Assembly: GCA_964404215.1 (NCBI GenBank)
Contig: CAYOJF010000010.1
Span: forward strand, 3,922 to 67,921
Origin: Aureispira sp964404215
Lineage (GTDB): Bacteria; Bacteroidota; Bacteroidia; Chitinophagales; Saprospiraceae
DNA length: 64,000 nucleotides
Direction of reading: 5' to 3'
Below are positions 61,047 to 64,000 of the stretch, piece by piece (positions within the stretch are counted from its first letter, which is position 1; every line of letters starts with the position of its first letter). The translations under genes and the position numbers were made by a program. Under the pieces are notes generated by a model. It was not told the origin of the DNA. It made no database searches and was given only the letters and a program-made list of their open reading frames with translations.

Positions 61047-64000
61047 TTAGTATTTTACTTGAATTTTTCCTGTGCTGATTAGTTGATTATCTCCTTCCAA
61101 TCTATAAAAATAAACTCCTTGCTCCATATTACCTCTTTTCAAAACAACTTGATTGGTATCAAAAGCTTGAACTGATTTAACCTTCCTTCCCATTAAATCA
61201 TAGACCTCTAGTCTTAATTCTTCGTAGTGTTTATTATCTATTTGCAGTGTAGTCTCTTCTCCAAAAGGATTGGGAAAAACTTTTACATCCAATGTTGCTT
61301 CTTGAGGATTGTCAACTGATACTAATATCTCTGGCACAAAATCCTCTCCTACAGTATGAAAAGTAGTATTCGTAAAAATAGGTGGATTGTAATCAAAATA
61401 AATAGCTGCTTGATTTTCTATCAAAGTTCCTACTGGATTATTAGGTATTTGTTCTATTCTGTATCTGAAAAATCCATTAGATAACGGCTCATTTACATTG
61501 CTATCTGGTAGCATAATATTGGCAAAATCTACTCTCAATACATTGTCAGATGTAATGGACCACGTATAATCATGAGAACTCGCTCCCATTAGAAGAGTAC
61601 TAATATCAACATGGGCTGATAAAGTATCTATGATTGTGATATTAAACGCAGTATCTGTTCCTGTGTTTTGAAAACGGACTTTATAATCAATCGCTGTATT
61701 AGCATAAATATAATTTTGAGGACCATATCCTATTGGCTGAGCTGATTTATCGTTGGGATCATATGAAGCAATATTTTGCTGACAATCTATCGCTTCAAAT
61801 GGCTGTCCAAGACCATTTGAAAACTGAGTGACAAATCCTGTATTAAATCCTCCCCCTGACAATTTCTGACACCCTTCTATTACCATCGAAAAAATAGAAT
61901 CGCCGAGAAGATTTGGGAAATTAGGTGCTTGCTCCACTTCTATTCGATATGTCCTGCCAGGCAGAGCCGCTTGAGCTACTACCATAGACTGCCCTGCTCC
62001 TAACTGAACTGTACCTACACGCATAGCAATATCATCCTGAATAACAGTATAGTTATGTCTCTGGGTCATTGCTATACCTCTATTTTCAATTCTGAAAAAT
62101 ACCGTATCGTTCTGACAGCTAACTTTTCCTCCGACAATAGGTTTGCTAGCGACCGGTATACAAATACTGTCTGGGTAAATATGTGCACGAGTGCAGTGCG
62201 TCTGTTCAAACATACTGCTGGTATCGACGACTACTTGTATCTGAAAAGAGCCACAGTCTCCTACCTCTACTGTATCCAAATCAAATCGGTAATTATTGGT
62301 TCCTCCTATAGTGGTCGTAGGAATAGTAGAAGTGATAAAAGTTAAATCTTCATCTAATTCCACTTCTACATAAGCATTGTAAGCAGCTTCTGTTCCTTGA
62401 TTGCAATAAGAAATAGTATAAGCACTTCCACCTCCAGTCATTCTTAGAAATGGAGCAGACAAATCTACTGTCATCAAAGGGCAATTAATGACCGGTTCTA
62501 ATACCCAATCTATTGTTTGAATATTGTAATTAGTATCTACTATTACTATCTGACTAGAAGTGCAAGATTGCCAATAAGGAAATTGAGGTTCCACTGAAAC
62601 TTGATAAGTGCCTGTATCCAAATAAGCTCTGTAAAAACCTGTGGAATCTGTTGGCTGAACAAAAACAGTATCTGTAGCACTTACAAACTTCAACAAAGCT
62701 GTCGTATTGAAACTTTCTGTACTATCTACCAAACAATTATTGTTGCTATCAGTTATTACTCGCCCTGTAACAGCCTGCGGGAAGCAAGTGGTGGTTGTAA
62801 CCGTAGTAGCATCTATATTCCAATTTTTATTAAAGGGTATAGATGGTAGACAAATGACTAAGTAGGCTGGATTGTTATTAGCATGCATCCTCAAAATAGG
62901 TGTTCCTAGTATTAGTTTTTTAAGCTTATTAGAAGTAATAAATAAAGAAATAAGCAATGCATTATGTGATAGATCCACCTCCTCTAATTTATTAAAATCA
63001 CACGTAAGTTGTCTTAATAATATATTTTGGGAAAGGTCTAATTCTGTTAGCAAATTAGCACCACAGCTTAGTGTATTTAGATTAGAGAGCATACTCAAAT
63101 TTAATGTCAATAGTCGATTTTCGACACAATTAAGAACTGTGATTTGACTATTGTTATTAAGATTTAGTGTAGATAATTGGTTCTCTCCACAAGTCAATAC
63201 ATTTAGGTTCGTATTATTACTTACATCTAAAGTAGATAATTGGTTCTGATGACAGTATAGGTTCTTTAGATTCGTGCTATTAGCTAAAAGTAGACTAGTC
63301 AATTGATTCTGATGACACCGAATGTGTTTCAAATCTATATTAGTGCTTAGATCTAATATTCCTATATTATTTAGACTACAATTCAAGGTATCCAACTCCG
63401 TACAATTCGATACATTTAGATTATTTATCTGATTTCCAGAACAATGCAAATTCGCCAAATTAGTCCGATTAGGCACCTCTAGTCTTGTTAAATTATTCCC
63501 CTGTACATCTAAGTATTCTATAGCATTACAATTAGTCAAATTAATAGCATTTATTCCATTGACTGGAAGTAACACGCTACTAACACTAGGTATACCCGAA
63601 AGATCTAGTGTATCTAAACTAGTATTCCCTCCTCCTCTTATAACTTTCATAGTAGGACAGTTTGACAATCGCAAATCAGTTAATTCTCGATTCAGAAAAA
63701 AGTTAAAATACTGTAGTGCAGGTAGTGAATCTATCGTTAGATTAACCAAAGAGTCATTATTATCCAGATGTAAACTTTTTAAACTATCACAACCATTGAC
63801 TTTAAAATCTCGCAAAGGACTATTCGCAAAATAGACGTATTGAAGTTTAGATAGACTAGACAAGTCCAAGGTATCTATATTGGAGGTAGAACAAAGCAAG
63901 CTATCCATATTGATGAATGCTTCTACCCCTGCTAGATCTTGGATTAAACTATTACTAAGTTCTAATTTCAAAACACTAGCAGCATCTGTAGTTAAAATTT
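61047..64000 (-). CDS. Large LRR surface protein with T9SS sorting domain (5' end outside the window)
   Basis: The frame is open from the right edge to the stop at 61047 (about 984 codons visible); there is no ATG near the edge, so the N-terminus lies outside. About 350 residues are leucine-rich repeats of 21 residues (LNCSLNNIGILDLSTNIDL type). A Cna-like beta-sandwich follows (GRVITDSNNNCLVDSTES), then two Ig/CARDB-like domains, a DUF11-like domain (IDYKVRFQNTGTDTAFNITI, IYFDYNPPIFTNTTFHTV), and a C-terminal type IX sorting domain (LDVKVFPNPFGEE to GKIQVKY). It is a secreted, cell-surface adhesin-like protein. Confidence 0.9.
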   Translation of the reverse strand, partial: ILTTDAASVLKLELSNSLIQDLAGVEAFINMDSLLCSTSNIDTLDLSSLSKLQYVYFANSPLRDFKVNGCDSLKSLHLDNNDSLVNLTIDSLPALQYFNFFLNRELTDLRLSNCPTMKVIRGGGNTSLDTLDLSGIPSVSSVLLPVNGINAINLTNCNAIEYLDVQGNNLTRLEVPNRTNLANLHCSGNQINNLNVSNCTELDTLNCSLNNIGILDLSTNIDLKHIRCHQNQLTSLLLANSTNLKNLYCHQNQLSTLDVSNNTNLNVLTCGENQLSTLNLNNNSQITVLNCVENRLLTLNLSMLSNLNTLSCGANLLTELDLSQNILLRQLTCDFNKLEEVDLSHNALLISLFITSNKLKKLILGTPILRMHANNNPAYLVICLPSIPFNKNWNIDATTVTTTTCFPQAVTGRVITDSNNNCLVDSTESFNTTALLKFVSATDTVFVQPTDSTGFYRAYLDTGTYQVSVEPQFPYWQSCTSSQIVIVDTNYNIQTIDWVLEPVINCPLMTVDLSAPFLRMTGGGSAYTISYCNQGTEAAYNAYVEVELDEDLTFITSTIPTTTIGGTNNYRFDLDTVEVGDCGSFQIQVVVDTSSMFEQTHCTRAHIYPDSICIPVASKPIVGGKVSCQNDTVFFRIENRGIAMTQRHNYTVIQDDIAMRVGTVQLGAGQSMVVAQAALPGRTYRIEVEQAPNFPNLLGDSIFSMVIEGCQKLSGGGFNTGFVTQFSNGLGQPFEAIDCQQNIASYDPNDKSAQPIGYGPQNYIYANTAIDYKVRFQNTGTDTAFNITIIDTLSAHVDISTLLMGASSHDYTWSITSDNVLRVDFANIMLPDSNVNEPLSNGFFRYRIEQIPNNPVGTLIENQAAIYFDYNPPIFTNTTFHTVGEDFVPEILVSVDNPQEATLDVKVFPNPFGEETTLQIDNKHYEELRLEVYDLMGRKVKSVQAFDTNQVVLKRGNMEQGVYFYRLEGDNQLISTGKIQVKY

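Overview
The window is AT-rich DNA from a Bacteroidota bacterium. Signs of this are a roughly 290-residue primary sigma factor without region 1.1, -7 boxes of the form TAnnTTTG (upstream of rpoD and rimO), weak A-rich start contexts instead of Shine-Dalgarno sites, type IX secretion C-terminal sorting domains, a TonB receptor with a carboxypeptidase-like N-domain, and families such as DUF3667, DUF805, WG repeats and LytS/LytTR pairs. The LRR/T9SS surface protein, the lipid desaturases and the effector-like protein suggest the Saprospiria (Aureispira-like), but that is inference. Two runs of N (46272-46371 and 58728-58737) show it is scaffolded draft sequence. I saw no rRNA, tRNA, CRISPR array, transposase or integrase.

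Layout. 1-7734 (mostly minus): a small operon (edge-truncated gene, SGNH hydrolase, AlkC-like glycosylase), a fatty acid desaturase, PlsC, a frameshifted lipoprotein, coaD and a T9SS subtilase. 7.9-15.3 kb: DUF805 and WG-repeat proteins, a Tat-type metallophosphoesterase, then tex followed 9 bp downstream by a one-polypeptide restriction-modification enzyme (C5 methyltransferase fused to a HpaII-like nuclease). 15.3-25.4 kb: a LytS-type kinase with divergent LytTR regulator, queD, a LuxC-like acyl-CoA reductase, miaA, an SPFH/SHOCT protein, a START-like protein and rpoD. 25.4-37 kb: radA, DUF819, a GT10 glycosyltransferase, an MBOAT/SGNH O-acylation pair, DUF3667, TetR, SIMPL and LRR proteins.

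37-46 kb holds a papain-like hydrolase candidate, a 1122-residue polymorphic-toxin-like protein with its likely immunity gene, rimO, two lipoproteins and a methyltransferase. 46-53 kb: TonB receptor (with assembly gap), an outer-membrane protein, lipA and an NhaC antiporter with an added extracytoplasmic domain. 53.3-57.7 kb is an accessory island: an orphan Imm7-like immunity gene, a restriction-nuclease/STAND NTPase protein, a headless gene remnant, and MORN and DUF4258 proteins. 57.7-60.4 kb contains a diverged duplication of a sterol-desaturase/rtcB pair running into the second gap. The right edge is a large LRR-T9SS surface protein that leaves the window.

Running through the intergenic DNA is a set of small non-coding repeats with terminal inverted repeats (three related end types, shared palindromic cores, one nested copy, one 35-bp core-less copy). 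The best candidates for something undescribed are the toxin/immunity pair at 38170-42243, the nuclease-STAND protein at 53768-56131, the fused RM enzyme at 11188-13161 and the modular repeat families.
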